Below are positions 34,990-49,375 of a stretch of 64,000 bases of DNA, one piece after another. Position numbers and translations under genes: made by a program. The stretch spans positions 935,120 to 999,119 of the forward strand of contig VXBP01002556.1 in NCBI GenBank assembly GCA_013400115.1. Reading direction: 5' to 3'. How positions within the stretch are numbered: the first letter of the stretch is position 1; each line of letters opens with the position of its first letter. Under the pieces are notes generated by a model. The model saw only the letters and a program-made list of their open reading frames with translations, had not been told where the DNA came from and ran no database searches. Source of the DNA: Rhinopomastus cyanomelas (taxonomy: Eukaryota > Chordata > Aves > Bucerotiformes > Rhinopomastidae).

Positions 34990-37900
34990 ATTATTATCTA
35001 ACGATCCCTACAATAGGTGTTGTTACTGTAGCAATAAAATTATTAGGTGCTGAGCATTGCTGGAAATCTGTAAGTAACATCACAGAGGTGAATCCTTTGC
35101 CAAATCATGGACTACTTTGGTCTTGTAAGCTGAAACCCACTGGCTCCTAAAACAGAGCAAGGATGTAGCCTGTGGTCTTGGTTTTGTCATCCTTTACAAC
35201 ATTTTTATACCAGAAGCCTTTAAGGGAAATGATTTAACCCTACACACGAGCCTAGTGCAGCCCTATGTAACAGTATTTCTAAAAGCAATTCATTTCAACA
35301 CAGAATCTCACCAGCACTTTGTTCAGTCCTGCCTTCCATCTTTCCACTACTCTTACACAAACTTCATGACTATCTTTCTTCAAACTTATCCTCTCTTTTA
35401 TTTTTTTGTTGTACCCTAAGACTGTACAAGCGAGGTTGTGCTTAACCTGAATGAACCTTCCAGGATATAACACCACCTCCCTGCTCTGCTACTGATTTTA
35501 AGCAGCATTTTGTATACAAGAGCTAATCAGAAATGAAGCAAAAGGACAAAGAGACTCCAGAGATCATTAGGTCAATCTGGCATTGAGGGTGGAAACACAC
35601 GAAGGCATTTTGGAAGTACTGCTCAAGGAAAATCCTACAGTAATCTTTAATGACCTACTTCTGCTCAGTCAAAGAAAAGGAGTTGGATTTGGGGGGATTT
35701 TTCTCCCCCTATGATGGAGAAGAAAATAGGAATTTCAGGAAGGGACAATACACAAGCTGATTGCAGCAACCTGCCATGGAACTGGCAGGGGGTGTCTGGA
35801 AATAGACACCAATTTCCATTCCAACCGGAATGGGAGCTTCTACATTAAACGGTATTATTTCTGAGCAGTCAGCAGAGAAGGAGAAGCTGATGCAGTAAAA
35901 CACGTGAAATTTCTAAGTGATCAGAACCAGAGAGAGAGAAGGAAAGTAACTGAGGTGGCAGCTTTGCTCAATACTAAGATGAGGGGGATATCCAGAAGAT
36001 GCAGCTGCCAAGACAGTCACTGAACAACACACTTCAGAGATAAGAGGCACCAGTCATTCTTTGAAGCAATCATAGCTGCCAAGAGCTACAGAGAAAAGAG
36101 TGAAGGGGATAGAGGGGGTCAACTGCACAGAATACAAAAACAAGTCAAGGCCAAGGACTGGCCTGACGCTCTGAGATTTGGCCAGGGGGTGATAATTTCT
36201 GGGTTTAGTCAACCACTATCTCAGTGGAGTAGAAAGGGCAGAAACTCAACGAGAAGAGAGTTGGCAGCAGTAAGAAGAAGGCAGCCAGAATACAGAGCAA
36301 GAATAAGGAGCTTGGGTAGGAGAGAAAAGTAGAAGGGGTGCCTGGCAGCAGCAGATATGCTTGGAGAACTGTAGGTTTTTCCCAGTCCAGGGACACAGAA
36401 GCGGATCTGAAAGTTGAAGGGATGCCAAAAGATAAAGCAGGGTTAAGCGAGGTGGCATGAACAACAACTGAAGAAGGTCACAAGGGATCAGAGGAGATAC
36501 TCAAGAGAACAAGTCAAGAGCGGAAAGAATGAGGTTTGTCCATTGCATGCTTCACATGACCGAGCAAAGAAAGAGAATTTCCGTCCAAAACCACCATCGG
36601 TCACTACTCCTCAGTCAGGGGGAAGAGCTGTGCCCTCCTCCTGCATCCTCCTCAGCTGGTCCTCTGAGGCCTCTGTGTGTCAGCCATTTGTGAAAAGGCA
36701 TTCCAAAATCTGTCCCAGAGCAGTGGCATCACAGAATCACATCTTAAGATTAAAATTCTGAAGTGGATTGATATAGGACCTATGTTAAATAAGGTACAGT
36801 ACACTCTTATTTTATCCTCCTATTCCTTCTAGTTAAAGCTCTGCCTGGCTATAAGAAGCAATGACTTTGACTTGCTGCCATCTGCACTTACTACACTGAC
36901 AGAGGAATAACACGTACCAGAGAAGTCTATTTGCCTGAATTTCCATTAAGACTGCTGCAATAACCTCTAAGCAAATGTTGCATGAAATCAGACCGCCATT
37001 CACACCAACGCTAAATCTCTCGTGCCCTCTGAAACAATGCCGGTCTCACCCTCCGGTTTTCAAACTAAGGGCAGCTGTAAAACTTCTCCATTGGTCATGA
37101 TATCATGTACGTGTCACCCAGAGAAGTGTTCACACTCGATATATTTACTATCAACTCCAGGGTACAATTCCTTATGCTATTTACAGAATGCAAAAATATG
37201 TCCTGGCAGTTTATAGGGGAAAAAAATGTCTGCTACAATGAGACAAGGACAGAGCCATTATAGCCACAATTACAACAAAGCTGCAGTTACTGACCCCAGC
37301 AACAAAGGCAGAGTTGGGGGGAAATTCTCCGTAATATTTTATATCCTGAACTAATTAAAGATCTCATTCTCCAAACCACCAGATAGCAAACACAAGCAGT
37401 GCCTCCAGACGAAGGATTCCTATTTTGATGGTTACTGTAATGAGCACGTTCCCAAAGGAAACAGCCAATAAAAAGCATCTTCTATCTGGAGGATGCTGAA
37501 TGAAAGCTGGACTTTCCTTAATTTTACTGCAATTCCTTATTGCACCATATCAGCCTCCACCAAAGGTCTCAGTTCAATTTTTCTGTAATGAATTTGGAGA
37601 CTCAAAAGAAAAATTCCATCCCATCTTATCCAGCTAAATTTCTCTCCTTGACTTAGAGCTGACAATGATTACGAACAAAACACTGTTTTTACACCACTGC
37701 ATGCAGTTTTAATTAAAATTTATTAACTTGAGAGAAACTATCTCCTTATCACCAACAGACAAAAATGCCTTTTGTTGTGTTACTAAACTGATGTTTCAGG
37801 CAGTTCCATCTCTACAGCACTGTGCCTAGCAGCAAATTATACTGATCTGTTCTGTCTGCCCCCCTTTCCTTTCCTGTGCGTTGTGCCGCGGGCTAAGAAG

Positions 37901-40900
37901 ACCACACTAGTGACTTCTGCAAAATTGTAAACCTGAAGCTTCATGTGTCTGCTGAATCACAGCTTTCCTTATCAAGTTGCTCGACCTTGTGTACCTTGCT
38001 CACCTCTTACTGTAAGAAAAACATAACCAGGGCCAGGCTGTGGACCACGTGAACTTTGAAAGGATCTTTAAAGTCACAATTTAGAGAAGTGACAGCTGGC
38101 ATGAAGGAAGTCAGAGGGAGAGGACACACAAGTAAGAAAATATCCTACACAGTACTTCTAGAAAAGCAGAAAATTTAAAGTGCCACCAGGTGCCAAGACG
38201 GTGTGAAACAGTAGGGAGCTGGGAAAATAAGCTGCAAACCAGGAGAACACAGTAGTCTACCAAAAAAAGTGGATTATGTTTGGCATATTGGGAAGATACT
38301 ATTGGAGATGATGTGATAAACACAAGAGTTACTAATGACCTAACTAGTACCTTCAGTGACAAGGAGGCAACAGAAGAAATTAAGATCACTCAGAGAAACC
38401 ATTAAATGGACTTAAAGGATGTGCTGAAAGTGTGAGTACAAATGAAACTCATAAATCCAGGATAAGAACAATGAAGAAGAGGATGCACAAGAGCAGAACT
38501 CACATTTAAAAGACAGACATGCTGGGGGATAAGATTTAAAAAAAAAAAGGCAGGATTTTCTCAGGTTAGCGGACAGAAAAGAGCTGTGGCACTAAAGGCT
38601 GGTCAGCCAGGTGAGGCAGGATGAGGCATCATGGCTAAAAATAAGAATAGAAAGGAACCAGCAGTGTTCTCAGCAGTGTAACTCTTAAAACATGATTTTA
38701 CAAGTGGGTTTTATTCATACATCTGTTGCATCAAGTGGTCAGGAACAGGGACCACAGACAGAGATAAACACAACTATCATGGCCACTTAAATCTTTTTAT
38801 CTTAAGGAGCAACACCATGGGGGGAAAAAAAAGGCAGAAATGACGAGAGAAGTATTTTCTTGGAGAGGAGACAGGGGCTTACTTTGGCCATGGAGAGAAC
38901 ACACACAAGCACAAAAAAAGGAAAGGCTTCCCAAAGTGGGCAGGTTCCCTGGGCTGAAGTGCTTAAAGAAGGAATAGAAAGATTATCAGGAAAAGCAGAG
39001 CAGGAAATCAAATTGCTTCAGTGATAAAGGACATTCAAGGTGAGAGACAATACAACGGGATAGGTATTTACTGCAGCAGATTGAGTGGAGCGGAATCATT
39101 TACGTGTGCTTGGAGAAACAGCGCAAGCACTGCAAGCAATCACACCGCAGTAAATAAACCAGTAACGCACATGCAAATGAGGACAACTACCAGAGTGTGC
39201 ACAGGAGATACGGCAATTGCCGCGAGACTCCGTAATGGATCCTCAGAGCCCAGCCAAGGGGCCTGGGAGGTGGAACAGGGATTCCATCTCTATCACGGTA
39301 GAAGAAAGCAAGCGCTGCCCTGCACAGCCTTTCCTCTGCTAACCTGCTGCGCACAGATACAGAACAAAAAGTGCCTAAGCTCAGGAGAAAAAAGAGATAG
39401 TTTCAATTCCTTTTCTCACCTTCTTGAAGATAACCCACCCAGCTATGCAAACACTGAGTTAGTTCAGGTTGATGATCGTGAAAATCAATCCATCTCCATT
39501 TAATGGGATTTGGCAATTGGCCACATCTAGTTTCCAGTAATTTTGAATGGCTGCCTAACCAGTCCTCAAGCAACGCTGTAAAAAGACAAATACTCTCACA
39601 ACCATAATGCTTCCTCCTGCAGTGTGGTGCTTTTCCCACTGTTTATAGCTATACAAACTCAAGCAGACCTCTCCCTTACACATTAATTCCTCCCTGTGTA
39701 AGTGCTACTAGCACATGGTAAAACATCCGAATTTGGTCTCATGGACTATTTTCAGATGTTCTCTGACAGTACTGTGTCTTAATGCACCCCTTCAGCTTGA
39801 CTGAATGCCCATATCAAACTCCTGGCAATCTCACCATCTGTTCTGGGTGACAGCACCCCACAACGCACCAGTCTATCTCAGGCCAGGCATCTTCACTTCT
39901 TCCCAGGAAAGGCTGGAAGTTGCTGTCAGTTCATCCTGTTTAACTGAAAACTAGACACAAACCCACAGCAATATGAGACAAAACCCCTCTCTTCTGTTGT
40001 CCTTACCACTAGATTGAGTTCAGGAGCTCTCCGGTCAGACCTAAAGCTGAGAGTAATGCACTGCAGAGAGCATTCCCCAGTGAAAGGAGAATGTTTAGAG
40101 AATGAATACTTATTTTATTCAAAATCAATTCTTTTAACTCCTTTTTGTCAGGGCCAGCCATGGAATGCAACCCAAAAGTTTCCTTGACTTCATGGCTTCC
40201 CTGGAAATTCCTAAGCAAGTCTAAAAATTGCTTTTATTTCAACTACTCATTGAAGGAACCTCTTTGTGTAGTGGCTCTTCTTTGGCTGCCTAGTGTCAGG
40301 ACACAGATGGGATAGCTTTACACTTAGCTGAGAAGAATTCACATTAGAAGCAAAAGACAGACTCAAAGTGATAAATCCTCAGTCATTGCTGACTGCACCT
40401 CTCCAGTTGCCAGCTGAATTGTAGTTGTATAGTTGTGCTGGAGCTTTTCACAAATGACTTCTTGGCAGGTTTGCTCTGGAGGTGTCCAGCTTTTGCCTTC
40501 ATCACCTACCTCCCAGCAGCATCTCCTCCTAACACCCTGCAGGTTGTACTTGTAGAAACCACTTAACCCTCAAAGCTTTTCTGGGACTCCCGCATTTCAT
40601 GTTGCACCGCACAGTGTCTCTAAAAATCACATCATCTAAATTAATAGTAGAAGTCAGCGGTTGACATTAACAGGACATGTCCCAACTGATTTTTGCTCAT
40701 TTTTTATGAGGCTAGGGGAGGGGAATGGTGTGGTACGTGGTTTTACCCTTCTGTGGTATAGTCTATATCCAGTTCCACTCACTTGAGCTGAAGAAAAGCG
40801 CTAGTTACCTTTAGTTACAACTACCTCAACTTCTGTCAAACTGTCTGCCTCAACTCAAAACTCGCACTGATTGGCACTGGGATGGGTTTTAAAGCTGGCA

Positions 40901-42905
40901 GGAGGAAAAGCACTTCCCCACTTGTAAGCTCAGAGAATTTGACAAAGAAATATGCTTGGACAGCTACAAGTCTCTTCTTGCAAAGTCAGTTTTCAGAATA
41001 AAATCATCCAGTAAAGGCTTTTTCCTGACAGTCACAAATAACTCCAGCAGCAGAGTTAGAAAGTGTCTAAAAGACGTCTTAACCCATCTTGAAGAACCTA
41101 TGTGACATCTCTGGCTGTCATGAAAAGGACATGGTTAAAAACATCGTTACTGAAACCAGGGGTTACTCCTGGAAACTGGATGAACACCCACACCAAAAAG
41201 ATGCACAGGGAAAAGGAGCTAAAGACAAAACCCACAGCTCCAGCCGCTTCCTGTGTTGAGTTCCCAAAGCACAGACTACAGCTGCTTTCTCCAGCCCAGG
41301 AGCTGGGCGTTCTGCATCAACCTTAGGACTGAGAAACCTGAAGAGAAACAAGATGCTTATGCCACCACAGCCACACAGAGCTGTTGAGAAGTGGCACTTC
41401 AAAGAAATCACAGTGATGCGCTTCTCTAACCCGAGTACAGCTGGGGAGAGTGCACTGAAAAACAGCCACGTGGACCAAAAGCCAGTAGTTTCAACCTTCC
41501 AGTAATCAACCCCTCAGGTCCTCCAACTCTAAAAGCCTCTCCAGGCACTCTCTTGTTCTCTTCCAAAGGCTATGTCTCCATGCTGACTACCAAGACACCG
41601 CAGCCACGTAGCCACAGCAATTCTGAAGTACAGAACACACCAATTCAAATCACAAACATATAGAATAGTCCTGAATTTGAGCTTATCATCATTACTTAAT
41701 CACATGTTAAACAAGCTAAGAATTAACAGTTAACACATGAAAAAAGTTGGCTTTCCATCAAAAGCAATTATAATTAATTCCTAAGAAATGTATTTCTGGA
41801 TGCCAAATCAGATGGAGGAATCAACTGGGGGATAGATACGCTACTTCCATAGCTCCACTCAAAATTTTAATTAAGACCAGAAATACAAAAGTGGTTGTGG
41901 TGGAAAGGTTAATAGAAGAGGAGGAAATCTCAGGAGAAAACATGCCAGATAATCAGTCCCTCTTTCTGGCTCTTCCACACTTTTCCCCTTAATAGACAGT
42001 CCCTAGAGACACAGACATGTGAACACACACACACCCCATCACATAGATATTTTAGCAGAAAGAAGATGACCACAAAATCATGTGCTCTGCCATCCTAGAG
42101 ATCCTGCCAGCAAAGTGGCTTTGAAATCTTGGCCTCTGCTGTAGTCAGAAATGAGCAGTGTCAGAAAAGCTACCAGGGAGAAGAGAGAGGTGTAACTCCG
42201 AGGATGCTGAGTGTGCAGGCTGCTCCCTAAGCAACAGCAACGCAGAACAATTACAGTTCAGACAACAGGATAACGGCTCAGAAAAGCAAGGAATGCTTTT
42301 CAGCTGAAAAGCCCCTTTCTTTTGCACAGATTTGCCTGAAATACGCATAAGAGAAAAAGAACCTGCACAAAAGAAAGGGGACTTCTAGATCTGCTCCAGA
42401 TTTGGAAAATAAAGAGGAGGTCAGTGCTTCCAGCAATGTTTGTCAAAGCTTATGGTCTGCAAACATCCCCGCCAAGGACACAGAAAAGAAGTTTGACATG
42501 TGGCAGAGGAGAGGACTTCTCTGATCTCCCCAAGATATCTTACCCTTATACAACCATCCAGGCCTGGGCTGGATGTGCCCAGTTTGCAATTTCTGACTTG
42601 GCAAAGGTTTGCAAAGAATCTGATGGCCATGACTCTGACCCACGAACTACCCTCTACATTTCAACGGCAGATATCAACAAATACCAACAGCAACACTCCC
42701 GAAATCATTGTTGTGAAAGCCTGGGACTGCTCACCATGAATAAAAGCAGCCTGGGTAAAACCAGGCCTTTTTGTTGACAGTGAAAAACGGTTTTGAGGAA
42801 AACTATCAGAAAATATATTCTCATCTTTCAACAATTTCTCCCATCCACCACTACTGGAGAAGAGTGGAAGGAACTAGGACATTGAAAACAATCTCTACTG
42901 CCATC
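34990..42905. other. Intronic sequence, mostly unique, with purine-rich stretches
   Basis: Almost 8 kb with no recognised transposon. Two parts, about 35900-36540 and 38100-39010, are strongly purine-rich on the plus strand. Frames such as 39021-39503 (160 codons, plus) have no recognisable protein features. Confidence 0.5.
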
Positions 42906-42907
42906 TC

Positions 42908-43138
42908 TCAAATCCTGATCCATCCCAGGATGCTGTTGGCCTTCTTGGCCACAAGGGCACATTGGTGGCTCATGGTTACCCTGCTGTCCACCAGGAGCCC
43001 CAGGTTCCTTTGTCCTACACTGCCCTCCAACAGGTCAGTCCCCAGCCTATACTGGTACCTGGGGTTGTTCTTGCCCACATGCAAGACTCTACACTTACCC
43101 TTGTTATAGTTCATTAAATTTTTCCCCACCCAGTTCTC
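42908..43138 (-). repeat. CR1 LINE ORF2 C-terminal fragment
   Basis: The minus-strand frame is still open for 73 codons and contains NYNKGKCRVLHVGKNN, LGLLVDSRVTMSHQCALVAK and KKANSILGWI, typical of the CR1 ORF2 region following the reverse transcriptase. The unbroken frame suggests a relatively young insertion. Both ends are truncated and the 3' UTR is missing. Confidence 0.92.
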
Positions 43139-43139
43139 A

Positions 43140-46100
43140 GAATTCTGAGGGCAAAGAGAGTTTTCAAAGACCTATGAAACATTGTCCTGTGGGAAGTGAT
43201 TTCAAGAGATTACATGCTCAGAGCATTGTTTTGAACTTCCATTTCAGATATTTTCCTCTGAGAAAGAATATTCTCCAGCAAATCAGCCCACTGTGGTCAC
43301 TCAGACAGACTCCATGAATGCTGTGAAAGGAATCTGCGGTCACCTGACAACTCCAATTGATTTAGTAAAAAGTGGGGGGTTTTTTGATGGCTCAAATGTC
43401 ATTCATCCGGAAATAGAGGAGCACAGAAGTCCCACTGCCTGTGATTTCCATAAATATTCGGGCTACTTAAGCAAAGCACTGTGTATAAAGGTATCTTCAC
43501 GATTATTCTGTGCTTGTAATCTTATCTGGAGAGATGCTTCCCTTTCTATTATTTATCTCACATAAAGTGAGCCATATTGCTGGGCTGTTGGGGTTTTTTT
43601 TTTTCCTTAAGATTAATTTATTGGAAACTCTGTCTGCGTTAAGATTAATTTAAACCCACTAAAACTGATAAAGTGTTGTTATTGGCCTCAATCCACACTA
43701 CCTTTTAAATCTTTGAATTTTCATTCCAGGGCTCTGATGAAAGAATCATTCCAAGTACATAAAGTAATCTTTCCTTTCTGCTCTCTCTCCTACACGCCAC
43801 TCTTTCCAAGTCTAATCCATTTTGTGCTTCAGTTATAAATACATAGTTCTGTCTACCTGGCACTTTAGATAACAGAGGTCCCCACACAGCACGGTCTCCC
43901 TTGACTATGTTTCACGTCAATCACAGAGACTTTCTCTCTTACTGATGCTGGTCACCTCACCCTTGCTGTAAAAGCAGAGGGATGAAATATTTCCATATGC
44001 AAAGCAGAAAGAAATCATGCCTATGCATCAGGTCTCCACACCTCAGTAAAATACCTTAAATAAAACATTACAGATCTATCAATTTGGGAATCAAACCTGG
44101 TAATAACTGACGTTCAAAAGAAATGGACAAACTACTCAAATTGAGGTTCTTTCACTCCATTTCTGTTTTAAGTAACTGAAACAGAAAAGCCAGGTGACGT
44201 GTGAAGCACCTGCTGCCACAGAAAGCTGCCTTTCTGTAAAACTACCTTTTCAACTATAGGATCTCTTTGGGTCTTTCTAAATTAAAAATCTCATCTCTCT
44301 GGAGAATTTGAAACAGAAAGTCTGTCCAGGTTCCAACACGCAGTAATGTGCAGGCACCGACGCAGTTAATACAGTGAGAACAGAACTGAAGCACAGACAG
44401 GCACACAGTTTTATGCCAAACAGGCACTAAGGCCAAACGAATATTTCATATCTTAGGGATGTAGGGCAACAAAAAACAGGTCACAAATATAGAAACTTCC
44501 TAATGCAGCGTTTGTAACAGTCGATTTTATTCTCTATGAAGCCTTGTGAGGCATAAAATGCTTTAGAGGGGTAAATAATAAATGATAGGAAGGAGAAGGA
44601 GAAAGTTATAAGGACTGTAATGTATATCATCTGATGAAATATAAACTGACATAAACCCACTAAAGGAGAATGACACAAAGAAACTGGCCCAGACAGGGAA
44701 AGCTGCAGAGGCTTTACAGGGTGTTTACAGAGTCTAGTTTTCATCTTATCTTGAACCCCATTTGCATTCTAAGATAATACAGTATTCACAGGCTGTCTAA
44801 GGGGCAAGAGTGTTGTCAGAGGACAACATTTATTATTACCCAATACTCTCCTATTCATGTTGTGAGGTGTTTTCAGACCTTGGATCAAATTTTGCTCTTC
44901 TTAAACAAGCCCTGCAGCTGGTGGGTTGCTTGCTCATTGTCAGCGCACACAAAGGAGAACAATGGCACATGGACACCCCCCAGAACTCAGAGAGGGTGAT
45001 GGGAGTGCCGTAGGTCCAACACGCTCCTCATAAATATCACGATGACATTATTTATTATTAATGCATTATTTTATCATTAGTTCAGATTTAGTAGTATATC
45101 ACTGTTTGCCACCCCTGCAAGCTTTAATGACTCCAAACCACCACTTTCAAAGGCTCCGTCTCACTGACAGTATTCCAAGAAATACTGTCACCAGAACCAG
45201 TGAATAGGCTTTACTGGAATTATTCACACATACCAAACTTTCCTACCTGCCAGAGCACTGAACTTGTCCCTGAAGTTTCAGTGAGCAAGTGATGCAGCTC
45301 CCGCTGCACACAGCACTCATGAGGTGAGAGCGCTCAGATAATAAGTACTTCTTTAACTAGGTCTTTCAATTATTTAGAGACACTTGGCAAATGCACCGCT
45401 AACAGCTGTTTTATAACAGATTTCATGGTACTGTACACCTGGTGTTAATGCTTCAGCATGTCTAAATGGTTTTCTAAAGATTACACAATCAAACACTGTA
45501 AGATAAAATCACTGTAATTGGAGCCTTCATCAAAGAAGAAATTACTGTTCCACTTTACAAACCATAGGTGCTACTTTCCAAAGCTGAGTGAAAGGTAGCA
45601 TTGTGACAACCACAGGACTACAAGAGCTTCTCCTCATCTTACCACAAATTTAGGGACCCCACTTCTGCCTGTGGGTCTTTACCAGGCATGCAGGATTCAC
45701 GTTATAATATGGAACATAAAAACCATCTCTGATGCACCTACTCTGTTTTAAGGCAAAATAAAGTTTCTAGTTTAAAATCTAAAGCACAATAATGTCTCAA
45801 ATACTGTGTCAGAGATCCTTTCACTTATCCAGTGGCATCTCTAAGAGTCAAAATTGATCAGTGACATTGAAGCCATGCGTTAAAAACTGATTTCCTCAGC
45901 AGTGACACCACACTGAAAGCATTTTCTCTGATACCTAAATGCTACATAAACAAGTGGATGTTTTTAAAATGCTACATATCAAATCAGTGCCAGATAACTT
46001 TCAGCTTCCCCCAGATGTTTCCAGTAAAACAAGCTGGGTAACAGTAATGCAGTACAGATTGGCTGAATCTGATGATGACTTTAGGGAATTTACTATTAAA

Positions 46101-49040
46101 ACAGGACTGGGGAAAGGCAGGCATATCTCCAGGTTTATAATCTGTTTGAGAATCCATAAATAAGAAGACAATTTTTCACTACCTTAATTTTTGCAAGTAT
46201 TTAAATGCTGCAGGATTACTGTGACTGTGATTTGTACAGAAATGGTGTCTCTGCAGGCGTTTAGCTGCGTAGATACCTTTAATTAGTGAAATCCTGGGTT
46301 TACTGAAATTACTGTGAACCTTGCCACAAAGTCCAACAAGGATTTTGAACACAAATAGATTACGCTGGATGAGATCACATTGGAGCGCAGCAGATCAAAG
46401 ACTGCATTGTGATGAATAAAGCAGAAAGATGACAACTGATGGGCAAAGCCATGAGCACACAGCCCTGCGGGCAGCTTCGCCTTACCTTTGAAAGCCAGCA
46501 ACATCACCTGGAAGATTCACTGCTCAATTCATTCCGATGAGAAAGACCATGATATTGGTCAGTGCATCAATATCCTCCTCCTTCCTCCCAAAGGTCACCT
46601 TACGGAGCACCTACAGAGTCAAGCAGCAACCTCGGCACAGATCTTCGCGCCACCACCGTGATCTAACGTTCAGTTTGTTGTTGGCCTGAAAGTGAACGCC
46701 CACCTGCTTCTCAGAGTAATACTGATCGAGCCAAAACTTAACTCTCTTCTGTTTTCTACCCCTCGGGAAGTCACAATCCCACTCCAAAGGGCTGGAAATA
46801 CTCTGTTTTTATTAAATCACATTCAATTACAACAGTATTTATTAAAACCAATAACTGCAACTGGTAAGAATCCCCATGTGCTTGTTTCTAGGTATTTAAA
46901 TTAAGTTAAATGCACAATAAACTTTGCATTGTTTCAATTTACATGACCCCAGAGTCTTTAGGCATCCCGTAGGCAAAATTCACAGACTTATAAACTGCTA
47001 TTAAACGTGCACATGTGGTGGACTCAGCGTCCTGTGCTGTTGCTGCTCTTAGAGGAAAGTTGTGAAGTGCCTTGCTGCCTTTAAATCCTCTAAAGCAGCC
47101 TTACACCAAGCCAAAATCTCCCTTCATCCCAAGGAAAGGTGCTTTATTTCCAGTGACAGCTCCAGGGAAACAGTGACAGTCCTAAAGATGTGGCATTTCT
47201 TTTCCACAGGTCTTGGCACAAGCCAGGCTACAAGAGAGTCAACAATGCCCAGGTTACCTGGGCCACCACCACAACTCACAGACCTCAAAGTTCACCAGGG
47301 GCATGGATTTTTGAGAGTTCAGTGATGTGGGAAAGTCTCCCTGAAGAGGGATGTCCACTTGACTGCAGCTGAGGAGGTGTTTCTAATGGCTTCTTCCAGT
47401 ACTTCTCACTCACTGCTCTCAGAGTGGTACCCAGGATCTCATACCCCCCAAAAAAAGCCAACAATTCATACTCAAAGACTTCTTGCCTTCTCTTGCCATC
47501 CCCTCTCACTCCTGTGTGAGCCACCACTGTCCATGAGCTTTGACTTCATTTCCATCCAGAATAGAAGTGAATCACGGAACAACTTCTCTGGCCAGTTCCT
47601 GACTCCATTTTTCTTTCAGCCTTCTCACTTTTGAGCCTCATTGTGGGCTTCAATTCAAAACCACATTTAGGCAAATATCCAGTTTCATTCTGTTCTCATG
47701 GTTAAGTCTGCCTGTAACATTTATCTCAGGTTCAGACTTTTCTGAACTCACTTTTCACATCAAGTGTTAACATTTTACACATCTTTCACTGTAGAAGTGT
47801 CAGTGATGGAATCAAGCTAGTTTTTATCAGGGGAACTAAGAGAAAAGTCGATGCACAGCACAACAGATCTTCCCTGTACAAAGTTCAGACCGTGTTTCCC
47901 AAGAACTCTCAAATAAGGTCATTTGCATTTTTATGACCTAAATTCAATTTAAAATGCATTGGTAGCAACCTTCCTCAGACCCTACTCTAACCGTATCGTT
48001 ATATCCCACAGACATAACTTTAGAGGAAAATATCATTTAAAAGACCAATCTAATCTGTTCCAGGACTTTAAAAAGAATAAAACCCTATTATTCACTCACT
48101 ATAATTATACAGATGTAACATGACCTCAGCAAGGCACAGAGTCAAGAGTCTCTGGGTGAACTGCGCATTTCTATTCCTTACCATGTTTGATTTCTTGTAA
48201 GGGTAACCTTAACTCCAGATACACTGCATTTGCTAAATTTGTTTTGGAATAATTGCAAAATCCCTGTAATGTGCCCAGCCCCAGATTACTTTCACATACT
48301 CTAACCTTTATCTACATTCCGACACAAAATCAAGTTTACTTTGACACTATGACTCCTGAGAAATCTTTATCCAGAGCTGTCAGTGTGCCCACTCATTCCC
48401 ATCTCTCTTCAATGGCTCAAGACTGTCCAACCAAACCAATTTCTTCCTCTGCAAACCAGGACTATACTGTTCCTACTTCTGCCATCTGCTTCCCCTGTGG
48501 GTTTGCTGTCCTCCTAAGACACAAATCTCATTCTGCTTCTAGCAACCAAGTCTGGCACCACAGTATTTGTGTAACACCCCGGTACAGAAAGAATAACACT
48601 ATTTATTCAACCATCTACAAGATCACCTGTAGTACCTGGGTTCATCACGAATGGTCTCTCCCCAAGTGCTGATTAAGGCACAGAATGCTTACCTTCTGAC
48701 AGCAGGCATTGCATGGTAAAACCCAAAGAATGAAAATAATAATCCTAGCCCATCTCACAAGAATTTTAAAATGTCCTTGCCTTTAATCACTACACTCCTT
48801 TCAACAAACTTGATCTGGCAGCAAGACAAATCACCAAAGGCAGAGCCTGTGTCGATATTAAAAATAGAAGACCACAGGAAATTTCCCCAAAGAAATCTGG
48901 CAAAAAGACATCAAACTCTGATTTTATCTATTAATTTTGACATTTTTTTTCTCCAGCCAAATAGTATCATAACCATGAACTGTGTGTGATGGACGTGAAC
49001 TATCCATATCTGAAATGGATAATGGCGCATTAATAACTTT
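43140..49040. other. Intronic sequence without recognised repeat or gene
   Basis: About 5.9 kb of A/T-rich unique sequence. I recognised no transposon, exon or RNA gene. T-runs occur near 43594-43605. Confidence 0.5.
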
Positions 49041-49044
49041 TAAG

Positions 49045-49375
49045 ATGAAAAAGGGTCATTAGGTCACCTAATCTGACCTCTCATATAGTACAGACAACAT
49101 TATTTCACTCATCTGACCCCCAACTAGACTTCAAAATCTGGGCTATACAGCTTATACACTTCCTTAAGGCTTACTTTACTGAGGATACAGGGAGATGGGA
49201 TGCAGGCCATTCCAGCAATGGATCACACTCTCACATCTGACCTCAATTTATCTGGCTCCATGGGTGTTTCCTTTTCTTCCCCTCTTCACTTGCTGCAGTA
49301 AGACCCCACTGTCACTGTCTCTGGGTGAAGGCTTTTACCGTGTGCACCAATCACTCCTTGAGCTGTTTTAATAAA
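49045..49375 (-). repeat. Possible ancient CR1/L3-like LINE relic
   Basis: GGTCATTAGGTCACCTAATC, then TGACCTCTCATATAGTACAG, then CATTCCAGCAATGGATCACA and CACATCTGACCTCAATTTAT+CTGG resemble the antisense 3' region of old sauropsid CR1/L3-type LINEs in order. Identity is low and the boundaries are a guess. Confidence 0.35.

Noticed and set aside
36722..36745. CATCACAGAATCACATCTT as a CR1 3' tail.
   Set aside because: No GGAAGGGACC body follows, so the match is too short to call.
39021..39503. 160-codon plus-strand frame.
   Set aside because: No domain, no splice context and no recognisable residue pattern.
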